Origin: an uncultured Alphaproteobacteria bacterium
Lineage (GTDB): Bacteria; Pseudomonadota; Alphaproteobacteria; Rs-D84
NCBI GenBank assembly: GCA_944389595.1
Contig: CALXMY010000010.1
Location: 1-38,363, forward strand
DNA: 38,363 nt
Direction: 5' to 3'
Position numbers and translations under genes: made by a program. Below are positions 8,779-15,425 of this stretch, piece by piece. Position 1 is the stretch's first letter, and each line of letters opens with the position of its first letter. The notes beneath the pieces were generated by a model. It was not told the DNA's origin. It made no database searches and saw only the letters and a list, made by a program, of their open reading frames with translations.

Positions 8779-9117
8779 ATGGCGTACTATGAAAGCGTCC
8801 TGGTTTTTCGCCAGGATTTGACCGAAACTCAGGTCAAAGAAAAAGCAACAAAATACACAGATATTATCCGCGAATTGGGTGGTGATGTTAAATCCACTGA
8901 ATTTTGGGGACTGAAAAATCTGGCGTATATTATTCGTAAAAATCGCAAGGCACACTATGTTATGTTGAACATCGAATTGCCGGGCAGTAATTTGGCGGAA
9001 TATGAACGCCGCGCCCGTATTGACGAAGATGTCATTCGGTTTTTAAATGTGCGTGTTGATGCGTTGTCTACAACGCCGTCTGTTATGATGAAAAAGAATA
9101 CCGAGGAGGCAGAATAA
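8779..9117 (+). CDS. rpsF: 30S ribosomal protein S6
   Basis: A 112-residue S6 starting [14 protein letters not shown], with the usual [19 protein letters not shown] centre and a V-L-N-I-E-L-like strand. The frame is open up to 8719, but the added 20 residues are not S6-like. AAAGGA 9 bases before 8779 fixes this start. S6 binds the 30S platform as a heterodimer with S18. The stop codon overlaps the ATG of rpsR by one base (TAATG), so the two are translationally coupled. First gene of rpsF-rpsR-rplI. Confidence 0.96.
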   Translation: MAYYESVLVFRQDLTETQVKEKATKYTDIIRELGGDVKSTEFWGLKNLAYIIRKNRKAHYVMLNIELPGSNLAEYERRARIDEDVIRFLNVRVDALSTTPSVMMKKNTEEAE

Positions 9118-9344
9118 TGGCAGTTCGTGCAGCAATTTATCGTAAAAAATCAAACCCATTAAAGGGCAAGGTTATTGATTACAAAGATACAAAAACTTTG
9201 TTACATTATTTAACTGAACGCGGCAAAATTGTGCCCAGTCGTATCAGTGGCGTATCACAAAAGGACCAGCGTAAATTGTCCCAGGCAATCAAACGCGCAC
9301 GTCATTTGGGATTGTTGCCATTCGTTCGCAATAATTTGGGATAA
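9117..9344 (+). CDS. rpsR: 30S ribosomal protein S18
   Basis: A 75-residue basic protein with the S18 core: I-D-Y-K-D-T-K-T-L, then [15 protein letters not shown], and [18 protein letters not shown]. It binds 16S rRNA next to S6 on the platform. Its start overlaps the rpsF stop by one base and rplI follows 68 bases later, the standard bacterial order. Length is typical. Confidence 0.97.
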   Translation: MAVRAAIYRKKSNPLKGKVIDYKDTKTLLHYLTERGKIVPSRISGVSQKDQRKLSQAIKRARHLGLLPFVRNNLG

Positions 9345-9412
9345 TTTTGTTGATAATTATCGCATAAAATATTTGGGATTCGTCCCTAACTTTTGAACAA
9401 AGGACAGATAAA

Positions 9413-10033
9413 ATGAAAGTTATTTTAACGGAAAAAATTACAAAATTGGGCAATATCGGTGATACAGTTGATGTAAAGACCGGGTTTGCGCGTAACTATT
9501 TGTTGCCATTGGGCAAGGCAATGCGTTGGTCCCGCGAAAATGTCGCATTGTTTGAGGCGAAAAAGGCCGAATTACAGGCCCGCCAGGATGCCGCACGTAA
9601 ATCGGCGGAATCAAATGTCGACGCGGTAAAGAACGCAAAATTATACATGATTCGCCAGGCGGGGGATACCGGTCAATTGTATGGTTCGGTGTCTACGCGT
9701 GATGTTGCACGTATGTTGCGCGATGTTGCAAATGTTGCAATCGAATCGGCCCAGGTTATGTTGGGTGCCCCGATTAAATCGGTTGGTGTGTTTGATACAC
9801 AAATCGCATTGCATCCGGATGTGATTGTGCCGGTAAAAATTTATGTGGCCCAGTCCCAGGATGAAATCGACGCATTGGTTGCGGGCAAGGTTCTGACATT
9901 TGGCACCAAAAAAGTTGATGCCGATGAAAGTGCTGAAAAAGATGCGGCACCGGCGGATGGGGAAAAGCCTGTGGAACAACCGGTGGCGGAAAAGCCAACG
10001 GATGCGACACCGGAAAATGCCGAAGAAAAATAA
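9413..10033 (+). CDS. rplI: 50S ribosomal protein L9
   Basis: A 206-residue L9. The N-terminal rRNA-binding domain has V-I-L-T-E-K-x-x-K-L-G-x-x-G-D-x-V-D-V-K-x-G-F-A-R-N-Y-L-L-P-x-G-K-A. The connecting helix and the C-terminal domain (G-x-L-Y-G-S-V-S-T-R-D-V) follow. From about residue 165 there is an additional acidic, Pro/Ala/Glu-rich tail not present in the roughly 150-residue E. coli protein; such tails occur in alphaproteobacterial L9. AAGGACAG stands before the ATG. Last gene of the operon, closed by a strong terminator. Confidence 0.96.
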   Translation: MKVILTEKITKLGNIGDTVDVKTGFARNYLLPLGKAMRWSRENVALFEAKKAELQARQDAARKSAESNVDAVKNAKLYMIRQAGDTGQLYGSVSTRDVARMLRDVANVAIESAQVMLGAPIKSVGVFDTQIALHPDVIVPVKIYVAQSQDEIDALVAGKVLTFGTKKVDADESAEKDAAPADGEKPVEQPVAEKPTDATPENAEEK

Positions 10034-10062
10034 AAAATCGCCCATTTGGGCGGTTTTTTTTT
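10032..10062 (+). terminator. Terminator of the rpsF-rpsR-rplI operon
   Basis: The arms AATCGCCCA and TGGGCGGTT around one T (with G-T pairs) are followed by a T-run. The core ATCGCCC...GGGCGAT recurs at 16561, 22053 and 26815. Confidence 0.85.
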
Positions 10063-10068
10063 AAAGGG

Positions 10069-10263
10069 GTTACTGGTAACTTGTTACTCGTTACTCGTTA
10101 CTCGTAACTGGTTACTCGTGTTCCTCACCATCCGCCGGGGCGGTGGGCATTGGTGTGTTTCCCGTTGCGCTGACCACCCCGCCGGCCTGTCACCTATGAA
10201 AATTATCATTTTCGCGGGGTGGTAAACACGAGTAACGAGTTACCAGTAACCAGTAACGAGTTC
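10069..10263. repeat. Repeat A pair (GTTACTCGTAACTGG words) in inverted orientation around a GC-rich core
   Basis: 10069-10120 is a run of overlapping words such as GTTACTGGTAAC, GTTACTCG and GTAACTGG. 10227-10263 is the reverse complement of the same run. Between them lie the words CGGTGGGCATT and GAAAATTATCATTTTCG, which also occur near 12875, 29710 and 32440. Other A copies are at 12827-12866, 29629-29660, 30056-30088 and 32349-32380. The interval 10063-10303 has no gene. Confidence 0.8.
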
Positions 10264-10303
10264 CCCATTGTCATCGTGGTTAAACCGTAGCCCACAAAAG
10301 TTT

Positions 10304-10362
10304 GTCACCCCGTGGCTTGACCACGGGGCCCAGGTCTTATAAACTTATTTGCGTCAGCAAAT
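10304..10362 (+). repeat. REP-like palindrome B, copy 1, with left half of the B-C spacer
   Basis: The head 10304-10335 has arms CCCCGTGG and CCACGGGG around loop CTTGA, framed by GTCA and CCCAGGT. It is followed by a spacer with the small hairpin TTTGC-GTCA-GCAAA. Copies with the same head and spacer start at 11059, 29743 and 32474. In those the spacer runs on directly into palindrome C; here a GIY-YIG gene intervenes. Confidence 0.88.
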
Positions 10363-10373
10363 TCAAATTTAAT

Positions 10374-10682
10374 ATGCGTGGTATGCAAAAATATTATTAT
10401 GTTTATATATTATGCAGCGATAAAAACGGAACACTATATATTGGTGTTACCAGTAATTTACCACAACGAATATATGAACATAAACATCACTTAACACCCG
10501 GATTTACGAGTCGGTATGGTGTATGCAAATTGGTTTATTTTGAACGATTTGAAGATGTGTATCAGGCAATCAGACATGAAAAGCGTCTGAAGAATTGGAA
10601 GCGTAATTGGAAAAAAGATTTAATAGAAAAATATAATCCGACATGGCGTGATTTGTATGATGAATTAAGTATGTTGTTATAA
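10374..10682 (+). CDS. Small GIY-YIG nuclease-domain protein
   Basis: A 102-residue protein from the ATG at 10374 (or 99 from 10383). It is a single GIY-YIG domain: Y-Y-V-Y-I-L-C-S near the start, L-Y-I-G-V-T-S-N-L-x-x-R-I-Y-E-H-K, G-F-T-S-R-Y-G-V-C-K-L-V-Y-F-E, A-I-R-H-E-K-R-L-K-N-W-K-R-x-W-K, then E-K-Y-N-P-x-W-R-D-L-Y. The second Tyr (Y-I-G), the Arg and the Glu (H-E-K) expected of the active site are present, so the nuclease is probably intact. The frame is open upstream to 10302 through repeat B (S-P-R-G-L-T-T-G-P-R), but that part is repeat and not GIY-YIG. No strong Shine-Dalgarno is visible. It lies exactly between palindrome heads B (left) and C (right). Target and role are unknown; association with the repeats is inferred. 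Confidence 0.9.
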   Translation: MRGMQKYYYVYILCSDKNGTLYIGVTSNLPQRIYEHKHHLTPGFTSRYGVCKLVYFERFEDVYQAIRHEKRLKNWKRNWKKDLIEKYNPTWRDLYDELSMLL

Positions 10683-10687
10683 TTTGT

Positions 10688-10708
10688 CCGCGCGTTGCGC
10701 GGGATTTT
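10688..10708 (+). terminator. Terminator-like hairpin of the GIY-YIG gene
   Basis: Arms CCGCGC and GCGCGG with a 3-base loop begin five bases past the stop codon and are followed by GATTTTAT. Short but GC-rich stem. Confidence 0.5.
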
Positions 10709-10711
10709 ATT

Positions 10712-10970
10712 ACCTGGCCCCCGCGCCCAGGATGACAGTACTTAATTGAATAAAAATAAGTGTCGCTTTCGCGACAGGTTTATAAGACCTGGATCCTGGG
10801 GTCAAGCCCCAGGATGACAAAGAGAAATGGTCGAAACAATACCCAGGATGACAAGAAAAAGAATCTCACAGGATGACAAAGAGAAATGGTTAAGACAGCA
10901 CCCCGAACCCAGGATGACAAAGAGAGAAAGTCAAGACAGCACCAGGTACTCGGATTACAAAGAGAAGGGT
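10712..10970 (+). repeat. REP-like palindrome C heads (two) and degenerate tail array
   Basis: A first C-type head at 10712-10736 (ACCTGG...CCCAGGATGAC) is followed by the right spacer half AATTGAATAAAAATAAG and the hairpin GTCGC-TTTC-GCGAC. A full C head at 10787-10818 has arms CCTGGGG and CCCCAGG around loop TCAAG. C is the inverted counterpart of B: its reverse complement begins GTCATCCTGGGGCTTGACC. The tail to 10970 repeats the word CAGGATGACAAAGAGAAATG with irregular spacing. The rest of the stretch up to 11058 shows nothing recognisable. Open frames through this stretch (e.g. ...G-L-D-P-R-I-Q) are repeat translations, not genes. Confidence 0.85.
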
Positions 10971-11058
10971 GCAAGATAACATATACACAATATTACATAA
11001 CACTATTTATCTTCTGTTATGCTTTTTTGTTACATGGTGTTTCTGGGGAAAAAAACAT

Positions 11059-11390
11059 GTCACCCCGTGGCTTGACCACGGGGCCCAGGTTATTAAAACT
11101 TATTTGCGTCAGCAAATACCAAATTGAATAAAAATAAGTGTCGCTTTCGCGACAGGTTTATAAGACCTGGATCCTGGGGTCAAGACAGCACCCCACAAAA
11201 ACAAATATTTTTGTGGGGACCCCGCATCCAGGATGACAAAGAGAAATGGTCGAAACAATACCCAGGATGACAAGAAAAAGAATCTCACAGGATGACAAAC
11301 ATTTATCGCCACAGGATGATAAAGAAATCTTAAGACAGCACCCCGCGCCCAGGATGACAATAAAAAGAATACCCCGGGGATGACACGTCT
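11059..11390 (+). repeat. Complete B-spacer-C repeat unit, copy 2, with tail array
   Basis: B head 11059-11090, uninterrupted spacer 11091-11164, and C head from 11165. In this C head the palindrome is expanded by an inserted hairpin with 11-bp arms CCCCACAAAAA and TTTTTGTGGGG; the same expansion is at 32606-32633. The tail to about 11390 has six or so imperfect CAGGATGACAAAGA words. No gene lies between 10683 and 11419. Confidence 0.87.
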
Positions 11391-11419
11391 TTAATCCACC
11401 GGGGTGATATTTATTAATT

Positions 11420-12529
11420 TTATGGGGTAACGATTGTCCCGCCGCCGCCGGGGCCAATGATGCCGGTTTGTACGTCCGGATCCCAATAACACTCGTCTGT
11501 AATATCGCCTTCGAAAATATATGTGCCGGTACTGTCGGTTATGTCCGTGTCCTTTGGAATATAACATTTTTCAATATCACTGCCTTCACTAAGTGTCGGG
11601 TAACATAAAAGCATGGATTCGGCTTCGACCTCGTTCAGGCCCAATGTTGGGCATTTTATACAGTTGGCCGTATAACATTTTGGCCTTAATGATACCCCCC
11701 CAGTACCGGTAGGTATAGTGCACGTAGTTTCTGTCACATTTCTGTAATACCCACTGTTGCAACATATGGCCCCCCCACCGGCATTGCTGCATGACATAAT
11801 GCCGTCATGTGTTGGGCATGCTTTGCACGCTATTAACCCAGAGGTTTGGCCACCATCTGTCAGGTCTATAGCATCCTGGGCGTATGAGGCATTGTAATAT
11901 CCGGTACGACAACGATATTCACATTTATTGGTTGATGTATCACAACGTATTTGGCGATGCAGTTGATTACCCAGTGTGGTGGTGTCGTTTCGCCATGTGG
12001 TCATGCCCTCGCAGGCCAGTCCATCGCATGGGGTGGTTGCCGCCTTGACACAGGAGTTGTATTGTATTTTACATCCCGTTCCCGATCTGGTCACGGTTGT
12101 TTTTTGCAGTTCGTACCCAGACGGGCATGAAGTACAATATGTTTGTTTACGTTTGGTATAGGTAGAAGCGGTTTTTGATTTATATTGATAGCAAAAATAA
12201 TTTGATGCGCTGCAATTACTGGCCGTGCCACCGGATTGGGTGCTGGACGGGCAATTAGTTGAACCACCGGTATATGTGGTTGTTGAACATGTGTAACTGT
12301 CAGTTGAACTGGCATCTGTTACTTTGTACGATGATGTGGTTGCGGAACCACCATCACAATAATCATCACATTGCTCCGCGGTTGGTGCACAACAATTCAT
12401 ACCACAGTTATACCAACCAGAAATTTGGCATGGATCAAGTGATGTTGTTGCCCATGCGTTATTTATACCAAATGCACCAAAAATTGAAACAGCAAACAAA
12501 ACCGGTAAAATACGAATTTTTTTTAACAT
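11420..12529 (-). CDS. Secreted Cys-rich protein (family of 30122 and 31272)
   Basis: A 369-residue protein. The ATG at 12529 is chosen because it gives a clean signal peptide (hydrophobic core ending in N-N-A-W-A, about residue 27) and follows GGGGAA; the frame is open to 12574. The mature part carries dozens of cysteines in C-x-x-C-like pairs. Examples are N-C-G-M-N-C-C-A-P, T-S-C-P-S-G-Y-E-L, C-K-I-Q-Y-x-S-C, K-C-E-Y-R-C, C-K-A-C-P and C-Y-T-A-N-C-I-K-C-P. The 31272 protein shares the same order of motifs (C-x-x-C-P-S/T-G-Y, C-K-I-x-Y, W-x-D, K-C-E-Y-K/R-C, C-Y-I-P). The pattern recalls EGF/TNFR-like small disulfide modules but no named family is recognised. It has its own sigma-70-like promoter and part of the shared inverted-repeat element in its leader. 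Likely surface or extracellular. Confidence 0.88.
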   Translation of the reverse strand: MLKKIRILPVLFAVSIFGAFGINNAWATTSLDPCQISGWYNCGMNCCAPTAEQCDDYCDGGSATTSSYKVTDASSTDSYTCSTTTYTGGSTNCPSSTQSGGTASNCSASNYFCYQYKSKTASTYTKRKQTYCTSCPSGYELQKTTVTRSGTGCKIQYNSCVKAATTPCDGLACEGMTTWRNDTTTLGNQLHRQIRCDTSTNKCEYRCRTGYYNASYAQDAIDLTDGGQTSGLIACKACPTHDGIMSCSNAGGGAICCNSGYYRNVTETTCTIPTGTGGVSLRPKCYTANCIKCPTLGLNEVEAESMLLCYPTLSEGSDIEKCYIPKDTDITDSTGTYIFEGDITDECYWDPDVQTGIIGPGGGGTIVTP

Positions 12530-12553
12530 GATTTTCCCCATTCCCCCAAAGTA

Positions 12554-12656
12554 CGAAAATAAACGGTTCGGCATGATTTTTAATAAATTTTACCCGGATT
12601 TCCCGGCATATGTCAACTGAATTTTTGTTGAAAATAAACCACCGTTTATTTTCGGC
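12554..12656. promoter_or_regulatory. Shared inverted-repeat element of the Cys-rich genes, 12-kb locus
   Basis: An inverted repeat at 12630-12653 has perfect 10-bp arms GAAAATAAAC and GTTTATTTTC and spacer CACC. Its centre is about 26 bp upstream of the -35 box of the minus-strand gene. A half copy (CGAAAATAAACGGT, 12554-12567) lies in that gene's leader, 24 bases before its ATG. The same element occurs three times at 31054-31252. Confidence 0.75.
12587..12616 (-). promoter_or_regulatory. Promoter of the secreted Cys-rich gene 11420-12529
   Basis: On the minus strand TTGACA (12611-12616), an 18-bp spacer and TAAAAT (12587-12592). The promoters at 31097-31126 and 31179-31208 have the same architecture, which supports the call. 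Confidence 0.7.
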
Positions 12657-12686
12657 ACGGTTTTGGACGTAAAGGAAGGGAAAAAT

Positions 12687-12794
12687 ATGCGTAAAATCTG
12701 GGGATTATCATTATTTTGTGTGTGTTTGTTTTGTGCAAATGAATTTACCGGTGATTGCAATTGGAACCCAGATATACAATCCGCAATTAATTAA
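12687..12794 (+). pseudogene. 35-codon remnant of a secreted Cys-rich gene
   Basis: ATG at 12687 to TAA at 12794 encodes 35 residues. The first 17 (M-R-K-I-W-G-L-S-L-F-C-V-C-L-F-C-A) look like a signal peptide and match the start of the 30122-31024 protein (M-R-K-F-W-G-L-V-L-F). It keeps the family's strong leader, AAAGGAAGG 7 bases before the ATG, and the inverted repeat 30 bases upstream. It lacks the second promoter seen at the 31-kb locus. After the signal peptide only 18 residues follow, with one Cys. Most likely it is the leftover of a truncated paralog; a genuine short secreted peptide is the alternative. Confidence 0.55.
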
Positions 12795-12826
12795 TATATT
12801 GTATTTGCCGGCAGGCACGGGGGGAC

Positions 12827-12896
12827 TGGTTACTGGTAACTCGTTACTGGTAACTCGTTACTCGTGATGTCACCCACGAAAATTATCATTTTCGTG
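12827..12896 (+). repeat. Repeat A copy 2 and AT hairpin
   Basis: 12827-12866 is a run of GTTACTGGTAACTCG words, directly behind the 12687-12794 remnant. It is followed by the hairpin CACGAAAAT-TATC-ATTTTCGTG (12875-12896), also present in variant form near 10195-10216. Confidence 0.75.
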
Positions 12897-12914
12897 GGGC
12901 CCGATATGCCGGCC

Positions 12915-12977
12915 CCCCTCCGCAGAGGGGAACTTGACCTTCGTCCCGTTGCGGAATAAGTTCCCCCGCTGGAGGGG
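12915..12977. repeat. Nested palindrome downstream of slt
   Basis: Outer arms CCCCTCC and GGAGGGG enclose inner arms GGGGAACTT (12927-12935) and AAGTTCCCC (12958-12966). It lies 33 bases beyond the stop of the convergent slt gene and could act as its 3'-end structure, or be another palindromic repeat family with no second copy in view. Confidence 0.6.
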
Positions 12978-13009
12978 TAGGGTTAGTGTCCGGAATTATC
13001 AGGAGTTTT

Positions 13010-14740
13010 TTATATTGCCATGCGATTGGCGATTTGCTGTTGGACATATTCGTCTTCGCTGTTATACAGTGGCCATTCGCCATCCGCCAAATCGCGCATA
13101 GTGGTCAGCGGTTGAACCAAACGCGCACGATACAACCACATGTTTGACATAACACGTTTGATATAACTGCGGGTTTCGTATGTTGGAAAACTTTCGATAT
13201 ATAATAATGGGTCATATGTTTCAAACATGTTTTCAAATTCAACAACTGTGCCCATGCCCGCATTATATGCCGCCAACATTTTTATAATATTGTTATTAAT
13301 GTTCGGGTGTGCCAATAAATCCACAATGTATTGTTGGCCCAAAAACATATTATGTTCCGGATTTTGCATATCGATGTCGGACATGCTGACCTTGTTTTCA
13401 CGGGCAACGCGTTTGGCGGTGCTGGGCATAATTTGCATCAGACCATTTGCGCCGGCACCCGATTTTGCATTTGTGCGGAATCCGCTTTCCTGTTTGGTGA
13501 TGGCCAATAACAGTGCACGATCAATCGACCAGCCCCCCATTGGTTCCCAATCAGGCAATGGGTATTGTGCGGAATATATAATATTGTCATCAATTTCCAA
13601 AATACCGCGATCTTTGATTAAACTGGATGCCTGAATCGATACACGGGGCAAACCGTATGCCGTGGCAACAGAATTTACCGCGTGCAATGTACGGTCGGTT
13701 ACATTTGGGGTAATCATATATTTTAAATATAATTCGGCGCGATCTTTTTGTCCGACCTGTAATAACCCCAGGGCGATTTTCCCATATTTTGATTCGCGCA
13801 ATGTGTCAATGTCGTCGTCGGTGCAGTCTTGTTCAAAAAATTCATACCGCGGTGTGCGCCCCAACATCATTGATGACAGTGCACCATAAAATGCCATTGG
13901 ATGTGTGGCACCGATTTTCCAATATTTTTTTGCGCCACTGCGATTGCCGTTTGCGTCGGCCGCCCGGCCGGCCCAGAATGCGGCCTCGGTCTTGCGGGCA
14001 TTGTTTATTTGTGGCAAATCCAAAATTGCGCCGAAATATTTTTCACTTTCGTCGAATTTTTCTTCTTTGAAATATAATAATCCCATGGCCCACATGCCGT
14101 ATTCAGATTTTGCATCAGATGCCACAAATCCCCATTTTTTTGCCAATTCAAATTCGCCGTTTGTATAATATATAAATGATAAACGACCCGCCAAACGCCC
14201 ATAATCTGATTCGGTCAGGCTTTTTTTGAACGATGAATCTTCCAATATTTGGCGGGCGGTTTTTGTTGCGCCACTGCGAATCGCGCGTTTGAATTTGTTT
14301 ATTTTGGTGTTTGTGGTGCCGCTGTATTTTTTTGCAGTCCATGTTTCGGATTGGGCCGTTTCAATTGATGCACCGCCACTGATTGTGCGTGGAACATATG
14401 CACGACGTACGGTGGCCTGTTTTATTTTGGCCAATTTTACCATGCGTTCGGCACCCGGCATGTCATAATATTTTTCCATCCACGAAACCAATTCGCGGCC
14501 ACGGGTGCGATATGTGTCGGAAATAAAGCGTTGGTACAAAACCTCGTTCATTAATAATGGGTCGGCCAATTGGGTTTCCAATTTTTGGGCGGCACTGATT
14601 TCTTCGGCATCCTGTAATAAAAATATTTGCGAATACAAACTGGCATCCGAATCGGACAGTACATCAATGTCCGGCAAATCACCGGCAATGGCCGACAGGG
14701 GTAAGAAAACTGCCAATAAAAATGTGATTATTTTTTTCAT
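13010..14740 (-). CDS. slt: Soluble lytic murein transglycosylase
   Basis: A 576-residue exported protein with a signal peptide of about 19 residues. A long alpha-helical superhelical region (about 30-390) has TPR-like helix pairs. The C-terminal SLT/goose-lysozyme-like domain has I-T-K-Q-E-S-G-F with the catalytic Glu at 418, G-A-N-G-L-M-Q-I-M-P-S-T-A, and M-L-A-A-Y-N-A-G. This is the Slt70 layout: it cleaves the glycan MurNAc-GlcNAc bond with formation of 1,6-anhydro ends, in the periplasm, for wall turnover. Length is slightly below E. coli Slt (about 645). It lies 9 bases behind nrdR and is probably co-transcribed. Confidence 0.92.
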   Translation of the reverse strand: MKKIITFLLAVFLPLSAIAGDLPDIDVLSDSDASLYSQIFLLQDAEEISAAQKLETQLADPLLMNEVLYQRFISDTYRTRGRELVSWMEKYYDMPGAERMVKLAKIKQATVRRAYVPRTISGGASIETAQSETWTAKKYSGTTNTKINKFKRAIRSGATKTARQILEDSSFKKSLTESDYGRLAGRLSFIYYTNGEFELAKKWGFVASDAKSEYGMWAMGLLYFKEEKFDESEKYFGAILDLPQINNARKTEAAFWAGRAADANGNRSGAKKYWKIGATHPMAFYGALSSMMLGRTPRYEFFEQDCTDDDIDTLRESKYGKIALGLLQVGQKDRAELYLKYMITPNVTDRTLHAVNSVATAYGLPRVSIQASSLIKDRGILEIDDNIIYSAQYPLPDWEPMGGWSIDRALLLAITKQESGFRTNAKSGAGANGLMQIMPSTAKRVARENKVSMSDIDMQNPEHNMFLGQQYIVDLLAHPNINNNIIKMLAAYNAGMGTVVEFENMFETYDPLLYIESFPTYETRSYIKRVMSNMWLYRARLVQPLTTMRDLADGEWPLYNSEDEYVQQQIANRMAI

Positions 14741-14749
14741 GTGTTTATA

Positions 14750-15250
14750 TCAGAACAATGATGTTTTGGGCAATTTACATACAACGGCCGTGTCGTCAGC
14801 CTCGGGTATTTGTTCCAGAACCTTTTTAAAATCCGATATACGCGAAAATTTGCGATATACAGATACAAAACGAACAAATGCAATCGGATCCAGGTTTAAC
14901 AATGAATCTGATACCATTTGGCCAACCATTGCGCTGGTTACCGTATCATCGGCCGTTTCGGTTTCCAACCGGCGGTGGATGGATGTAACCAATTTTTCAA
15001 TTTGTTCGTCGCCCACGTCGCGATTACGGCATGCTAATTTAATGCTGCGGCGTAATTTTTCACGGTCAAATGCCTCCAGCTTGCCACTGTTTTTGCGAAC
15101 CATCAGGTCGCGCATCTGGACGCGTTCAACGGTTGTAAACTTTGCGCCGCATTGATTGCATACACGCCGCCGCCGAATTATGGCATCTTCGGTATCGGGG
15201 CGGGAATCGGTCACCCGGCTGTCAGTAGAATTACAATATGGACATCTCAT
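14750..15250 (-). CDS. nrdR: Transcriptional repressor NrdR
   Basis: 166 residues from the ATG at 15250, which gives the canonical M-R-C-P-Y-C start; the frame is open to 15268 but those six residues are not part of the family. There is an N-terminal zinc ribbon (C3, C6, C31, C34; V-C-N-Q-C-G) with T-D-S-R and R-R-R-R-V, then an ATP-cone domain from about residue 49 (V-R-K-N-S-G-K-L-E-A-F-D-R-E-K-L). NrdR senses ATP/dATP and represses ribonucleotide reductase genes by binding NrdR boxes. No nrd genes are in the window. Upstream of slt in the same direction; divergent from ccrM. Confidence 0.96.
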   Translation of the reverse strand: MRCPYCNSTDSRVTDSRPDTEDAIIRRRRVCNQCGAKFTTVERVQMRDLMVRKNSGKLEAFDREKLRRSIKLACRNRDVGDEQIEKLVTSIHRRLETETADDTVTSAMVGQMVSDSLLNLDPIAFVRFVSVYRKFSRISDFKKVLEQIPEADDTAVVCKLPKTSLF

Positions 15251-15403
15251 ATTGGTATACGGTAGCAATCAAATTGCCAACTGTAAAGCAGAAAGTGATT
15301 TTTCATTTTTGGGCAAAAAATGCATTTTTTATAAAAATCAAGAACTTTATTTATTCGTGACCATTGGCGGGCGGCTTTTTAATGGGGGCTTTTTATGATA
15401 AAA

Positions 15404-15409
15404 TATAAT
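15404..15409 (+). promoter_or_regulatory. Candidate -10 box of ccrM
   Basis: A perfect TATAAT, 16 bases before the ATG at 15426, with no good -35 box at 16-18 bp. If used, the leader would be about 10 bases. Tentative. Confidence 0.3.
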
Positions 15410-15425
15410 GTGACGACCGAGAGAG

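Noticed and set aside
10780..11360. Several open frames of 60-100 codons on both strands through the repeats (e.g. with ...V-I-L-G-L-D-P-R-I-Q or S-P-R-G-L-T-T-G-P-R)
   Set aside because: They are translations of palindromes B and C and their tails, repeat at every copy in varying frames, and have no Shine-Dalgarno or family match.
10811..11390. CRISPR array
   Set aside because: The CAGGATGACAAAGA words vary in length and spacing, fillers are not unique spacers of equal size, and no cas genes are present.
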